DNA of 40,578 nt, from positions 1 through 40,578 of the forward strand of contig DATEDC010000063.1 of assembly GCA_035286585.1 (NCBI GenBank), written 5' to 3'. Positions 16,555 to 24,125 of this stretch are shown here, piece after piece. The notes under the pieces are model-generated. The model worked only from the letters and a program-made list of their open reading frames with translations. It was not told the DNA's origin and did not search any database. The DNA is from DSOS01 sp035286585. GTDB taxonomy: Bacteria; Chloroflexota; Anaerolineae; Anaerolineales; UBA4823. Positions within the stretch are counted from its first letter, which is position 1. Every line of letters starts with the position of its first letter. The position numbers and the translations under genes were made by a program.

Positions 16555-17706
16555 ATGATAATCACCCGCTCCCAACTCGAAACTATCGAAGACCAGACCC
16601 TTGCGCCGTATGGCATCCGCAGCAAGAACACGAAAGGTCGCGAATACCCGGATGACGAACCCGAATACCGCACGACCTTCCAGCGCGATCGCGACCGCAT
16701 CCTGCACACGACCGCTTTTCGCCGCCTGGAATATAAAACCCAGGTGTTCATCAACTACGAGGGCGATTACTACCGCACCCGCCTGACCCACACGCTCGAG
16801 GTAGCCCAGATCGCGCGCACTATCGCTCGCGCCCTGGGGGCCAATGAGGACCTTTTGGAGGCTATTTGCCTGGCGCATGACCTGGGTCACCCCCCTTTCG
16901 GTCATTCCGGCGAGGTCGCCCTGGCCCGCCTGATGAAGGACTACGGCGGCTTCGACCACAACAAACAGTCTATGCGGATTGTCACCAAGCTGGAACGCCG
17001 CTTCCCGGATTTCCCCGGCCTGAACCTGACCTGGGAGGTTCGAGAAGGGATCGTGAAGCACGAATCCGAGTACGATGTCGCCGACGCCAGCGACTACAAC
17101 CCTGAACTGCGCGGCCACCTGGAAGCCCAGATCGCCAACGCCGCCGATGAGCTGGCTTACACCACCCACGACCTGGATGATGGCCTCCGCTCGGGCATGA
17201 TCACCCCCCACATGCTCTCCGGGGTCACGCTGTGGGAAATCCTGGTGAAAAGCGTTGAGTGGCGTGGTGGTGAATTCGATGAGCTGACTCGCCATCGGCT
17301 GATCCGCCGTCTGATCGGTATGGAGGTGACCGATTTAATTCACGCTACCCACCAGCGCCTGCTCGAAAGCCAGGTCAAATCCGTTGAAGAACTTCAGCGC
17401 CTGGCGTACAACGTGATCGGTTACAGCGAGGATATGCACCGACGCAACCGGGAGCTGAAAGATTTTCTATATACCCATCTTTACCGCCACCACCGGGTGG
17501 TGCGCATGGCGATGAAGGCGGAGCGCATCATCAGCGAACTTTTCTTCGCTTACCAGCGCGAGCCCGAGATGCTCCCCCGCCACATCCAGGAGGATATTGG
17601 CACGCGCGGCCTGGAACGCATCATCTGCGACTATATCGCCGGTATGACCGATCGCTTTGCGGTGGACGAATACAACAAATTATTCGACCCCTCTACGAAG
17701 CCCTGA
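16555..17706 (+). CDS. dgt: dGTPase-like deoxynucleotide triphosphohydrolase (HD domain)
   Basis: A 383-residue protein of the Dgt/SAMHD1-like HD family, which cleaves dNTPs to the deoxynucleoside and triphosphate. Metal ligands of the HD core are visible: H79 (RLTHTLEV), H108-D109 (LAHDLGHPPFGH) and D198 (NAADELAYTTHD). The N-terminal RTTFQRDRDRILHTTAFRRL block and the KTQVF segment are characteristic of the short Dgt type. No ribosome site precedes the ATG; an extended -10 (TG-T-TATCAT, 16504-16512) lies 42 bases upstream, so it may have its own promoter. Whether it hydrolyses dGTP specifically is not determinable. Confidence 0.92.
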   Translation: MIITRSQLETIEDQTLAPYGIRSKNTKGREYPDDEPEYRTTFQRDRDRILHTTAFRRLEYKTQVFINYEGDYYRTRLTHTLEVAQIARTIARALGANEDLLEAICLAHDLGHPPFGHSGEVALARLMKDYGGFDHNKQSMRIVTKLERRFPDFPGLNLTWEVREGIVKHESEYDVADASDYNPELRGHLEAQIANAADELAYTTHDLDDGLRSGMITPHMLSGVTLWEILVKSVEWRGGEFDELTRHRLIRRLIGMEVTDLIHATHQRLLESQVKSVEELQRLAYNVIGYSEDMHRRNRELKDFLYTHLYRHHRVVRMAMKAERIISELFFAYQREPEMLPRHIQEDIGTRGLERIICDYIAGMTDRFAVDEYNKLFDPSTKP

Positions 17707-17722
17707 AACCCTTAACAAAATC

Positions 17723-17731
17723 TGGTAAAAT
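17723..17731 (+). promoter_or_regulatory. Candidate extended -10 of greA
   Basis: TG-G-TAAAAT lies between the dgt stop and greA. No matching -35 is seen at 16-18 bases. If used, transcription would start near 17738, right at the base of the leader hairpin. Confidence 0.4.
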
Positions 17732-17739
17732 AACTCATA

Positions 17740-17776
17740 TTTGGGATTTCCCGTGCAAAATCCCAGAAATTTTTTT
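17740..17776 (+). terminator. Intrinsic terminator-like hairpin in the dgt-greA gap / greA leader
   Basis: A 10-base-pair stem (17740-17749 with 17758-17767, one G-U pair, 8-base loop) is followed, two A's later, by seven T's (17770-17776). It lies 33 bases after the dgt stop and ends 20 bases before the greA ATG. It can end the isoprenoid-dgt transcript. The remaining 20 bases are too few for an ordinary downstream promoter, so greA messages begun upstream must pass through it. Confidence 0.75.
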
Positions 17777-17796
17777 AACCGTAAGTGGAGTATTTT

Positions 17797-18264
17797 ATGA
17801 ACGACCCGGTCTACCTGACCGCTGAGGGAGCCGCCCGCATGAAAGCCGAGCTTGAAGAGCTGGCGGGGCCAGCTCGAGATGAACTGGCTAGGCGCCTGCG
17901 GGCTGCGATCCAGCAAGGCGACTTATCCGAGAACGCCGATTATCACAAAGCCAAGGAGGATCAAAGCTTCCTCGAAGGTCGCATTCAGGAGCTGGAATAC
18001 CTGCTTAAGAACGCCATCATCATCGCTGAAAATAATGGGAACAAGGATAAGATAGAGATCGGGGCCAGGGTTACAGTCCAGGAGGGGGATTACGACCCTG
18101 AGACTTTCCATCTGGTCGGACCAAAAGAAGCTGATCCGCGCAATGGGCGTATCTCGTATGAATCGCCTATCGGTCAGGCTCTCATCGGTCACCGGGTAGG
18201 AGAAAAGATCAGCGTACAGACCCCCGGCGGCACAATTTACCTTTCTATCGTAAGCATCGAATAA
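17797..18264 (+). CDS. greA: Transcription elongation factor GreA
   Basis: A 155-residue GreA that rescues backtracked RNA polymerase by stimulating transcript cleavage. The N-terminal coiled coil starts with VYLTAEGAARMKAELEEL. The acidic tip loop GDLSENADYHKAKEDQ is intact, including the Asp and Glu that reach the polymerase active site. The C-terminal FKBP-like domain ends in IGHRVGEKISVQTPGG. The ATG at 17797 follows GTGGAG at six bases; an in-frame GTG four codons earlier is within that ribosome site. Two hairpins follow the gene. An attenuator-like terminator precedes it. Confidence 0.96.
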   Translation: MNDPVYLTAEGAARMKAELEELAGPARDELARRLRAAIQQGDLSENADYHKAKEDQSFLEGRIQELEYLLKNAIIIAENNGNKDKIEIGARVTVQEGDYDPETFHLVGPKEADPRNGRISYESPIGQALIGHRVGEKISVQTPGGTIYLSIVSIE

Positions 18265-18288
18265 AGACCTCCCCCGAATCGGGGGAGG
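18261..18288 (-). terminator. Terminator for the minus-strand membrane-protein gene
   Basis: A perfect 9-base-pair stem (CCTCCCCCG with CGGGGGAGG, loop of three) at 18268-18288. On the minus strand it is followed by TCTTTATT, a U-rich tract. It lies just inside the greA 3' flank, so the converging transcripts overlap here. Confidence 0.6.
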
Positions 18289-18307
18289 CAGATGTGCAGT
18301 CACAAAG

Positions 18308-18347
18308 GTCTCTGTGTGGGCAGCAGCCCGCACGGAGACAGCTTTTT
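18308..18347 (+). terminator. Intrinsic terminator of greA
   Basis: A 14-base-pair stem with two G-U pairs (18308-18321 with 18326-18339, loop AGCA), followed by AGC and five T's (18343-18347). It lies 44 bases after the greA stop and directly abuts the end of the convergent gene. Confidence 0.85.
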
Positions 18348-18348
18348 C

Positions 18349-19380
18349 TCAGGCGCTGGCTTTTTGCCAGACAGATTTTTCCAGGATCAAATGGTCAAAG
18401 ACCCCGTCGGCAGCCAGCGCGTTCGGAGCATAACTCATATCCACCACCCGCCCGATCATGCGCAAGGAATTGGTCTGCATGACGAGCTCGCTGCCCTGCT
18501 CGGCGAGCACCAGCTCCCCCTTGCCCTCCAGTTTTTTGCGAATCCCTTCGTTGAGGTAGGCGTGCGCGCTCATCAATACCTTCGTATCGGTTTGGGCCGA
18601 TTTGGCTTCGAAGAGCCACACCTCGAAAGCAGTGACCTTCTTGGGCTCACCAACGCCAAGCGTTTCCAGGATGCCAATCCCACATGAGCCTAAAAATTCG
18701 CCGGAGGGTGATTCGATGTCGAATTGGTGTTCGAAGCGGTCGTCCCCGATCTGGTAAGATGAGAGGAATTGGAACAATGGGGGTTCTTCGCCCATAGCCG
18801 TAAAGTCGGTCCATTCATACTTCTGCCCTGCCCGGCTGGCTTCCCCGCCTGACTCGGAAGCCGCCGTGCCCGACCGCCATCTGGCGATCAGCTCTTTGCC
18901 GTAGAGCACATAAACCGCGCCGCCCGCCACGCCGAGGATGACCACGCACATCACGGGCAGCAGCCAACCCAAAACACCCCGACCTGCCGCTGCTCCTTCA
19001 GCCTCGCTGCCAGCATCAGTGGGCGTTTCTCCTGCCCCCAGCGGAAGCTGAGCCTGTACGGTAGCTCCATACGCCCGGATGGTATCAATGCTCAAATTTT
19101 TAGGCTCGACGGCAACGGCCTCCAGCAGCTCGTCTCCGTTCTCGCCCAGGTCTCCGAAGCGCTTGATCGCCAGGGGAGCATCCGGATTTTGCGCGTACGA
19201 CTCGATCGCCATGCGTAAGTACTCTGCCTGCAGGTCTTGGCGCAGGTGCACTACCGCGGCGTCTGTCCACTCGACAGGATCGATCAGCCATCCATAGATG
19301 ATACCCAGAATAAGGCCTACCACTACACCAGCGGCCCCCATGACCAGGGGTTTATTGAATTGTTCCCGAATGGCGTCCAT
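18349..19380 (-). CDS. Uncharacterised membrane protein with two transmembrane helices
   Basis: I do not recognise this protein. From the ATG at 19380 (GGAGAG 4-5 bases upstream) it has 343 residues. Residues 11-33 form a Gly/Val/Ile-rich membrane segment and 136-160 a second one. Between them lies an acidic, probably helical region of about 100 residues (WTDAAVVHLRQDLQAEYLRMAIESY). After helix 2 comes a basic/Ser-Gly linker, then a soluble domain of about 160 residues with alternating strands (HQFDIESPSGEFLGSCGIGI, VTAFEVWLFEAK, TDTKVLMSAHAYL). With both ends on the same side, the C-terminal domain is likely cytoplasmic. The neighbours, greA and topA, say nothing about its role. An ATG four codons earlier is a weaker start. 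Confidence 0.75.
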   Translation of the reverse strand: MDAIREQFNKPLVMGAAGVVVGLILGIIYGWLIDPVEWTDAAVVHLRQDLQAEYLRMAIESYAQNPDAPLAIKRFGDLGENGDELLEAVAVEPKNLSIDTIRAYGATVQAQLPLGAGETPTDAGSEAEGAAAGRGVLGWLLPVMCVVILGVAGGAVYVLYGKELIARWRSGTAASESGGEASRAGQKYEWTDFTAMGEEPPLFQFLSSYQIGDDRFEHQFDIESPSGEFLGSCGIGILETLGVGEPKKVTAFEVWLFEAKSAQTDTKVLMSAHAYLNEGIRKKLEGKGELVLAEQGSELVMQTNSLRMIGRVVDMSYAPNALAADGVFDHLILEKSVWQKASA

Positions 19381-19502
19381 TTTTCTCTCCATAACTCAAT
19401 TTGAATCTTGCGTTGTGAGATCTGCGTTTGGCATACTCGCACAAATATTCTATCATCATCTCGTGCAGTTTGCCAGTCAATTTTCGCCTCACGGTGCAAG
19501 AT

Positions 19503-21809
19503 CTATGCCGGTTGGGATACTTCCTCCGGGGTGACCTCATCGAGTGGATAAATCTGCTCGCACTGGATGCACTGAGCGCTCCGTTTATCGGCAACCACCA
19601 GCAAACCACCGCACTCTGGACAAGGTTTTGCCAGCGGTTTCTTCCACGAGGTGAAATCGCAGTTCGGATAATTAGCGCACCCGTAAAAAACTCGGCCTTT
19701 GCGCGTCTTGCGTTCGACCAGGTCGCCGCCATCTTTCGGACAGGATACGCCCAGCTTCTCCAGCCAGGCTTCGGTGTAGCGGCATTCCGGGAAATTGCCG
19801 CAACTGATGAACTTGCCATATCTTCCCCAGCGGATCACCAGCTCATGCCCGCACAGCGGACATTTTCTCCCGATAAGCTCAGGGCCAGTTTTCATCTCGG
19901 GGATCAACTGCTCCGCTCGCGCCACCTGCTCGGCGAATGGATCATAGAAATTTCTCACCGTCTCTACCCAGTCCTGCCCGCCAGAAGCGATGCGGTCAAG
20001 ATCGGCCTCCATGTTCGCAGTAAAGCTGGTATCCACAATATTCGGGAAATGATCGCTGATCACATCGTTGACCAGGATCCCTGTTTCGGTGGGCAGCAGG
20101 CGCTTGCCATCCCGCTCCACGTAGCCCCTTTGCTGCAGGGTGGACATAGTGGGCGCATAGGTGGATGGCCTGCCGATGCCATTTTCCTCCAGGGTTCGCA
20201 CCAGGCTGGCTTCGGTGTAGCGCGGCGGCGGTTGGGTGAAGTGTTGTTCGGGAATCAGCCTGACAAGCTTCTGCGCCTGATTTTCTGAAATGCCCGCGGG
20301 TATGCGCGTCTCCCCGTTCTCCTCCTCCTTTTGATCTTCATCCCGGGTTTCCTCGTAAACCGTCAGGAAGCCAGGGAAGCGCACCGTCGAGCCGGAGGCG
20401 CGCAATAAATACGCCCTCGCGGCCGATTTCCCTAAAACCTCGACGGTCAATGTGTCGAAGATCGCCGCAGTCATCTGAGAGGCGACGTAACGCTGCCAGA
20501 TCAGTTGGTACAGACGGTATTGATCCCGATTCAAAAATTCTTTGATCGCCTCGGGCTGGCGCAGCACGGAAGTCGGACGGATCGCCTCATGGGCTTCCTG
20601 AGCCGCACGCACCTTGGTCTTATATTTGGGGGCTTCTTTGGGCAAAAATTCCTTGCCAAAGCGGGTGGCGATAAACTGGCGCGCCTCTTGTTGGGCCAGC
20701 TCCGAGATATTGGTGGAATCGGTGCGCATGTAAGTGATCAAGCCCACATTCCCGCCTTCGGCCAGCTCAATACCCTCATAAAGCTGTTGAGCCAAGGCCA
20801 TCGTCCGGCGGGTGGTGTAACCGAGCCGCCGGGAGGCCTCCTGCTGAAGTGTGCTGGTGATGAATGGCGCCGCGGGACTGCGCCGGCGCTCGCCGCGCTT
20901 GATCTTATCGATCGCGTAGGCAGCCCTCTCCATATCTACCAGGATCGGTTTAACCTCCGCCTCATGGTTAAGCTGTGGCTCTTGCCCGTCTACCTTCACT
21001 AATTTTGCAATGAAGGATACCTTACCGCCTTCGGGCAAGAGTTCGGCTTCTATCGTCCAATATTCCACCGGCACGAAGGCAGCAATCTCACGCTCACGAT
21101 CGACGATCAGCTTCAAAGCCACCGATTGAACCCGTCCAGCGGAAAGCCGACCGCGGATCTTACGCCATAAAAGCGGGCTGAGGTTATAACCAACCAGCCG
21201 GTCGAGAACCCGGCGAGCCTGTTGAGCGTTCACCAGGTCCATATTGATCTCTCGCGGGTGCGAAAACGCTTCGGCGATAGCTTGCTCCGTGATCTCGTGA
21301 AACACGACTCGTCGTGGGTTGCCTGGCTTGATTTGGGCAGCCTCCACCAGGTGCCAGGCGATCGCTTCCCCCTCGCGATCGGGATCGGTTGCCAGGTACA
21401 CCTCTTCAGCTTTTTGTGCCGCAGCTTTCAGCTCCTTGACGACCTCTTTCTTTTCTTTCGGGACGCGGTATTTGGGTGCAAAATCGTTCTCCACATCCAC
21501 GGATAATTGGGACTTCAGCAGATCACGCACATGCCCAACCGAAGCTTTTACCGTATACTCTTTGGATAAAAATTGTCCCACCGTGCGCGCTTTGGCTGGC
21601 GACTCGACGATCACCAATTTTCCGGATCTATTGGTTTTTTGTGGCGCTTGCAGACCTTGGTGTGCTTCGGTCCGCCCCAGGCGAAACAAAATCGTGCCGC
21701 ACACTGGACAGACGCCGCGGGTCACCGGTGAACCTGCATTGTTAAACGTGGCAATTGGATCCTTCACCTCGCGTTTTGTCTTGCACTTAAAACAATAAGC
21801 TTCCAACAA
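19503..21809 (-). CDS. topA: DNA topoisomerase I with N-terminal zinc-ribbon extension
   Basis: A type IA topoisomerase of about 768 residues that relaxes negative supercoils. Residues 1-50 form an extra zinc ribbon (C6, C9, C34, C37; DUF5679-like) before the Toprim domain, which begins at GKLVIVESPAKARTVG. The active-site Tyr lies near residue 360 in ITYMRTDST. Three Cys-rich modules near the C-terminus (CPLCGHE...CGNFPEC; CPKDGG...CANYPNC; CPECGG...CIQC) are topoisomerase zinc fingers. I start at a TTG (21809, or 21806), placed 6-9 bases after AGGAGG. The frame runs 30 codons further upstream, but that stretch overlaps manC and looks non-coding. It follows manC by 14 bases. Confidence 0.94.
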   Translation of the reverse strand: MLEAYCFKCKTKREVKDPIATFNNAGSPVTRGVCPVCGTILFRLGRTEAHQGLQAPQKTNRSGKLVIVESPAKARTVGQFLSKEYTVKASVGHVRDLLKSQLSVDVENDFAPKYRVPKEKKEVVKELKAAAQKAEEVYLATDPDREGEAIAWHLVEAAQIKPGNPRRVVFHEITEQAIAEAFSHPREINMDLVNAQQARRVLDRLVGYNLSPLLWRKIRGRLSAGRVQSVALKLIVDREREIAAFVPVEYWTIEAELLPEGGKVSFIAKLVKVDGQEPQLNHEAEVKPILVDMERAAYAIDKIKRGERRRSPAAPFITSTLQQEASRRLGYTTRRTMALAQQLYEGIELAEGGNVGLITYMRTDSTNISELAQQEARQFIATRFGKEFLPKEAPKYKTKVRAAQEAHEAIRPTSVLRQPEAIKEFLNRDQYRLYQLIWQRYVASQMTAAIFDTLTVEVLGKSAARAYLLRASGSTVRFPGFLTVYEETRDEDQKEEENGETRIPAGISENQAQKLVRLIPEQHFTQPPPRYTEASLVRTLEENGIGRPSTYAPTMSTLQQRGYVERDGKRLLPTETGILVNDVISDHFPNIVDTSFTANMEADLDRIASGGQDWVETVRNFYDPFAEQVARAEQLIPEMKTGPELIGRKCPLCGHELVIRWGRYGKFISCGNFPECRYTEAWLEKLGVSCPKDGGDLVERKTRKGRVFYGCANYPNCDFTSWKKPLAKPCPECGGLLVVADKRSAQCIQCEQIYPLDEVTPEEVSQPA

Positions 21810-21823
21810 AAATAACCTCCTGG

Positions 21824-22912
21824 TCAGATATAACTCATATCTTCCGTTTTTAACTGGCTGACAATGTGGCGAACTTTCTGAGCCTGGTCTTTGCGGCAAA
21901 CCAGCAGCACATCCCCGGTATCGACCACAACCAGGTCTTCAACGCCAATCGTGACGATCAGGCGATGCTCTTGATTCACGTATACCAGCGATTGGCGCGT
22001 ATCTAAACCGATATGTTGCCCACCCATGACGATATTCCCCTGCGCATCTCCTGGCAGCACATCGAAAAGCGAATCCCAACTACCCACATCATTCCAGTGC
22101 AGGTTGCCCGCCGGGATGACCGCCGCATTTATGGAGCCTTCCATGATCCCATAGTCGATGGTTTCAGGTTTTATTTGCGGCCAGACTCGCGCAAGCGTCT
22201 CAGCCTGGGCGGAGGTGCCCCAGGCCTCCCCAATCTCGCTTAACTGGAGGTGCAGTTCAGGCATTTGATCGGCAAACTCATCCAGAATCTGCTCGACGCG
22301 CCAGACAAACATGCCAGAATTCCACGCATGATCGCCAGCCGCCAGCATTTCCCTGGCATGCTCTTCGTCCGGTTTCTCTTTAAACCGAATAACCCGATAC
22401 GCTTCCCTGCCACCATAATCGCCGAGCTTTACACCCTGTTGGATATATCCATATCCCGTTGCGGGATAGGTCGGGGTAATCCCCAGCGTAACCAGGTGGC
22501 CATCACGAGCCACTTTGTATGCGGTCCTCAGCAGTTCTCGAAAACCCTGCTCGTTCCCAATAAAATGATCCGAAGTGAGCACAGCCATTACCGCCTGGGG
22601 GTCGCGCTGTCTCAGGACAATCCCGGCAAACCCAATAACCGAAGCGGTGCCGCGCGGCATCGGCTCGAGCAGGAAATTCTCCGCTGGAATCGAGGGGCTC
22701 TGTTCTCGCAAGATTGCCGCCTGCTCCGCCACAGTAACCACCAAAATTCGTTCCGGTGGGAACAATCCCTTGAGCCGCTCCACCGAAGTTTGAAACAGGC
22801 TGCGCTCTTCGAGAAGCCTCAACATCTGTTTGGGTCGCGCTTTGCGGGAGAGAGGCCACAGGCGGGTGCCGCCTCCTCCGGCCATGATGACTGCATAATA
22901 ATGCTCAAACAT
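21824..22912 (-). CDS. manC: Mannose-1-phosphate guanylyltransferase
   Basis: A 362-residue nucleotidyltransferase making GDP-mannose from GTP and mannose-1-phosphate. The signature AGGGGTRLWPLSRKARPKQ (11-29) is complete. LEPMPRGTA, RFKEKPD, NSGMFVWR and WNDVGSWDSL follow in family order. It lacks the C-terminal phosphomannose isomerase domain of the bifunctional enzyme. A GGTGAAGG ribosome site precedes the ATG. It lies between dprA (22 bases upstream) and topA (14 bases downstream), splitting a pair that is often adjacent in bacteria. The product would feed cell-surface glycans or lipids. Confidence 0.92.
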   Translation of the reverse strand: MFEHYYAVIMAGGGGTRLWPLSRKARPKQMLRLLEERSLFQTSVERLKGLFPPERILVVTVAEQAAILREQSPSIPAENFLLEPMPRGTASVIGFAGIVLRQRDPQAVMAVLTSDHFIGNEQGFRELLRTAYKVARDGHLVTLGITPTYPATGYGYIQQGVKLGDYGGREAYRVIRFKEKPDEEHAREMLAAGDHAWNSGMFVWRVEQILDEFADQMPELHLQLSEIGEAWGTSAQAETLARVWPQIKPETIDYGIMEGSINAAVIPAGNLHWNDVGSWDSLFDVLPGDAQGNIVMGGQHIGLDTRQSLVYVNQEHRLIVTIGVEDLVVVDTGDVLLVCRKDQAQKVRHIVSQLKTEDMSYI

Positions 22913-22933
22913 CCTTCACCTAGTTAATCACAA

Positions 22934-24046
22934 TTATTCTACTCGATAATCGTCGCCAAGCTCACGTACAGAAATGTAATTCATCGCGCCCACCTGCCGG
23001 GCCAGCCCTTTCAGCTCGAGCATGGTCAGGGTGGCGGTTACCTTTTCGATGGGCAACTCGGTCTGGCGGGAAATTTCATCCACGTGAATGGGCATCTGGC
23101 TCAGCACGCTCAGCAAGCGCTGCTCGGTCGCATCTGCCGGCAGTTCTTTCCGGGCGCTGCGGTGCAGTTGGGCGCGCGTCAGGTTCAACGCTTCCAGCAC
23201 CTCGGCGGGATCTAACAGCGGCCGCGCCCCCTGCTGGATCAACCTGTTCGTCCCCTGGCTCTGTGGAGCGGTGATGCTCCCCGGCACGGCAAACACATCT
23301 CTACCCTGGTCGGCTGCGAACGTGGCAGTGATCAACGCGCCGCTGCTCTCTCCCGCTTCGACTATCACAACCGCCAGGGATAACCCGGCGATGATCCGGT
23401 TTCTGGGTGGGAAATTCAAGCCATCGGGGGGCGTCCCAGGGGCGTAGTCGCTGAGCAGCGCCCCGTGGCGCAGGATATCGCCAGCCAGGAGGCGGTGCTC
23501 GGGCGGGTAAATCCGGTCAACGCCGCTGCCCAATACCGCCAGGGTGCGGCCTCCGGCTTCTAATGCGGCTTTGTGCGCCACGCCGTCGATGCCGCGAGCC
23601 AGACCACTCACCACGCTGACCCCGCTCCTGGCGAGCATGCCGGCGATCTCTGTGGTCACCTGCCGCCCGTAGGGAGTGAGGCGCCGGGTGCCGACGATGG
23701 CAATCGCCCATTCATCCTCCGGGAGCAGGCCGCCGCGAACATACAATACCGGCGGGGGCAGTTCGATTTCTTTGAGCCGAACAGGGTACTCCGGGTCATC
23801 CCAGATCAACACCTGGATATCTTTCGCCTGGATTCCCTGCCATATCCTCTCCAAATCCACACTCGACCGCACCTGGAGAAAGTTCTCGACGACTTTGGAC
23901 CCGATACCCGCGGCTCTGAGCGCTTCGCCTGGTGCGTGCCAGGCTGAAACCACGTCCCCAAAATGGTTGATCAGCGCTTGCATGCGCGCCGCGCCGATCC
24001 CCCTGACCAGGTTAAATCCTACCCAATACAATTTGGGTTCGTTCAA
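22934..24046 (-). CDS. dprA: DNA-processing protein DprA
   Basis: A 370-residue DprA that loads RecA onto incoming single-stranded DNA during transformation. An N-terminal HhH-like segment (LVRGIGAARMQALINHFG) is followed by the Rossmann core: IVGTRRLTPYGRQ, VVSGLARGIDGVAHKAALE, TLAVLGSGVD...YPPEH and NFPPRNRIIAGLS. The last 70 residues form a winged-helix domain (DEISRQTELPIEKVTATLTMLELKGL). The start is a TTG with AGGGA five bases upstream; no ATG is available. It has its own promoter with embedded palindromes (24069-24121) and leads dprA-manC-topA. Confidence 0.94.
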   Translation of the reverse strand: MNEPKLYWVGFNLVRGIGAARMQALINHFGDVVSAWHAPGEALRAAGIGSKVVENFLQVRSSVDLERIWQGIQAKDIQVLIWDDPEYPVRLKEIELPPPVLYVRGGLLPEDEWAIAIVGTRRLTPYGRQVTTEIAGMLARSGVSVVSGLARGIDGVAHKAALEAGGRTLAVLGSGVDRIYPPEHRLLAGDILRHGALLSDYAPGTPPDGLNFPPRNRIIAGLSLAVVIVEAGESSGALITATFAADQGRDVFAVPGSITAPQSQGTNRLIQQGARPLLDPAEVLEALNLTRAQLHRSARKELPADATEQRLLSVLSQMPIHVDEISRQTELPIEKVTATLTMLELKGLARQVGAMNYISVRELGDDYRVE

Positions 24047-24068
24047 TATTTTCCCTAATCCAGACGCT

Positions 24069-24082
24069 CATATCAGAATATG
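24069..24082. promoter_or_regulatory. Palindrome at the start of the dprA transcript
   Basis: CATAT-N4-ATATG, a perfect 5-base inverted repeat, at about +3 to +16 of the predicted dprA transcript. It contains the second copy of a TATTCTGA direct repeat; the first copy overlaps the -10. A repressor site is possible. Confidence 0.45.
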
Positions 24083-24091
24083 CCAGCCCTC

Positions 24092-24121
24092 AGAATACCA
24101 TACGTTTTTTACGTATGTCAA
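24092..24121 (-). promoter_or_regulatory. Promoter of dprA
   Basis: Consensus -35 TTGACA (24121-24116), 18-base spacer, then -10 TATTCT (24097-24092). The predicted start is near 24085, about 39 bases before the TTG start. The spacer is filled by the palindrome at 24099-24117. Confidence 0.65.
24099..24117. promoter_or_regulatory. Operator-like palindrome in the dprA promoter spacer
   Basis: A perfect inverted repeat, CATACGT and ACGTATG separated by five A's (minus strand), exactly between -35 and -10 and touching the -35. No T run follows on either strand, so it is not a terminator. The position would let a dimeric regulator block or remodel polymerase binding. Confidence 0.55.
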
Positions 24122-24125
24122 GCTG

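Noticed and set aside
16381..17295. A 304-codon minus-strand open frame
   Set aside because: It lies antisense to the clearly identified IPK and dGTPase genes, with no family resemblance; it is a GC-driven shadow.
19428..20288. A 286-codon plus-strand open frame
   Set aside because: Antisense to the C-terminal zinc-finger half of topA.
24099..24117. The palindrome as terminator of the ffh-rimM transcript
   Set aside because: The 7-base-pair stem is AT-rich and no T run follows on the minus strand; its exact fit between -35 and -10 favours an operator.
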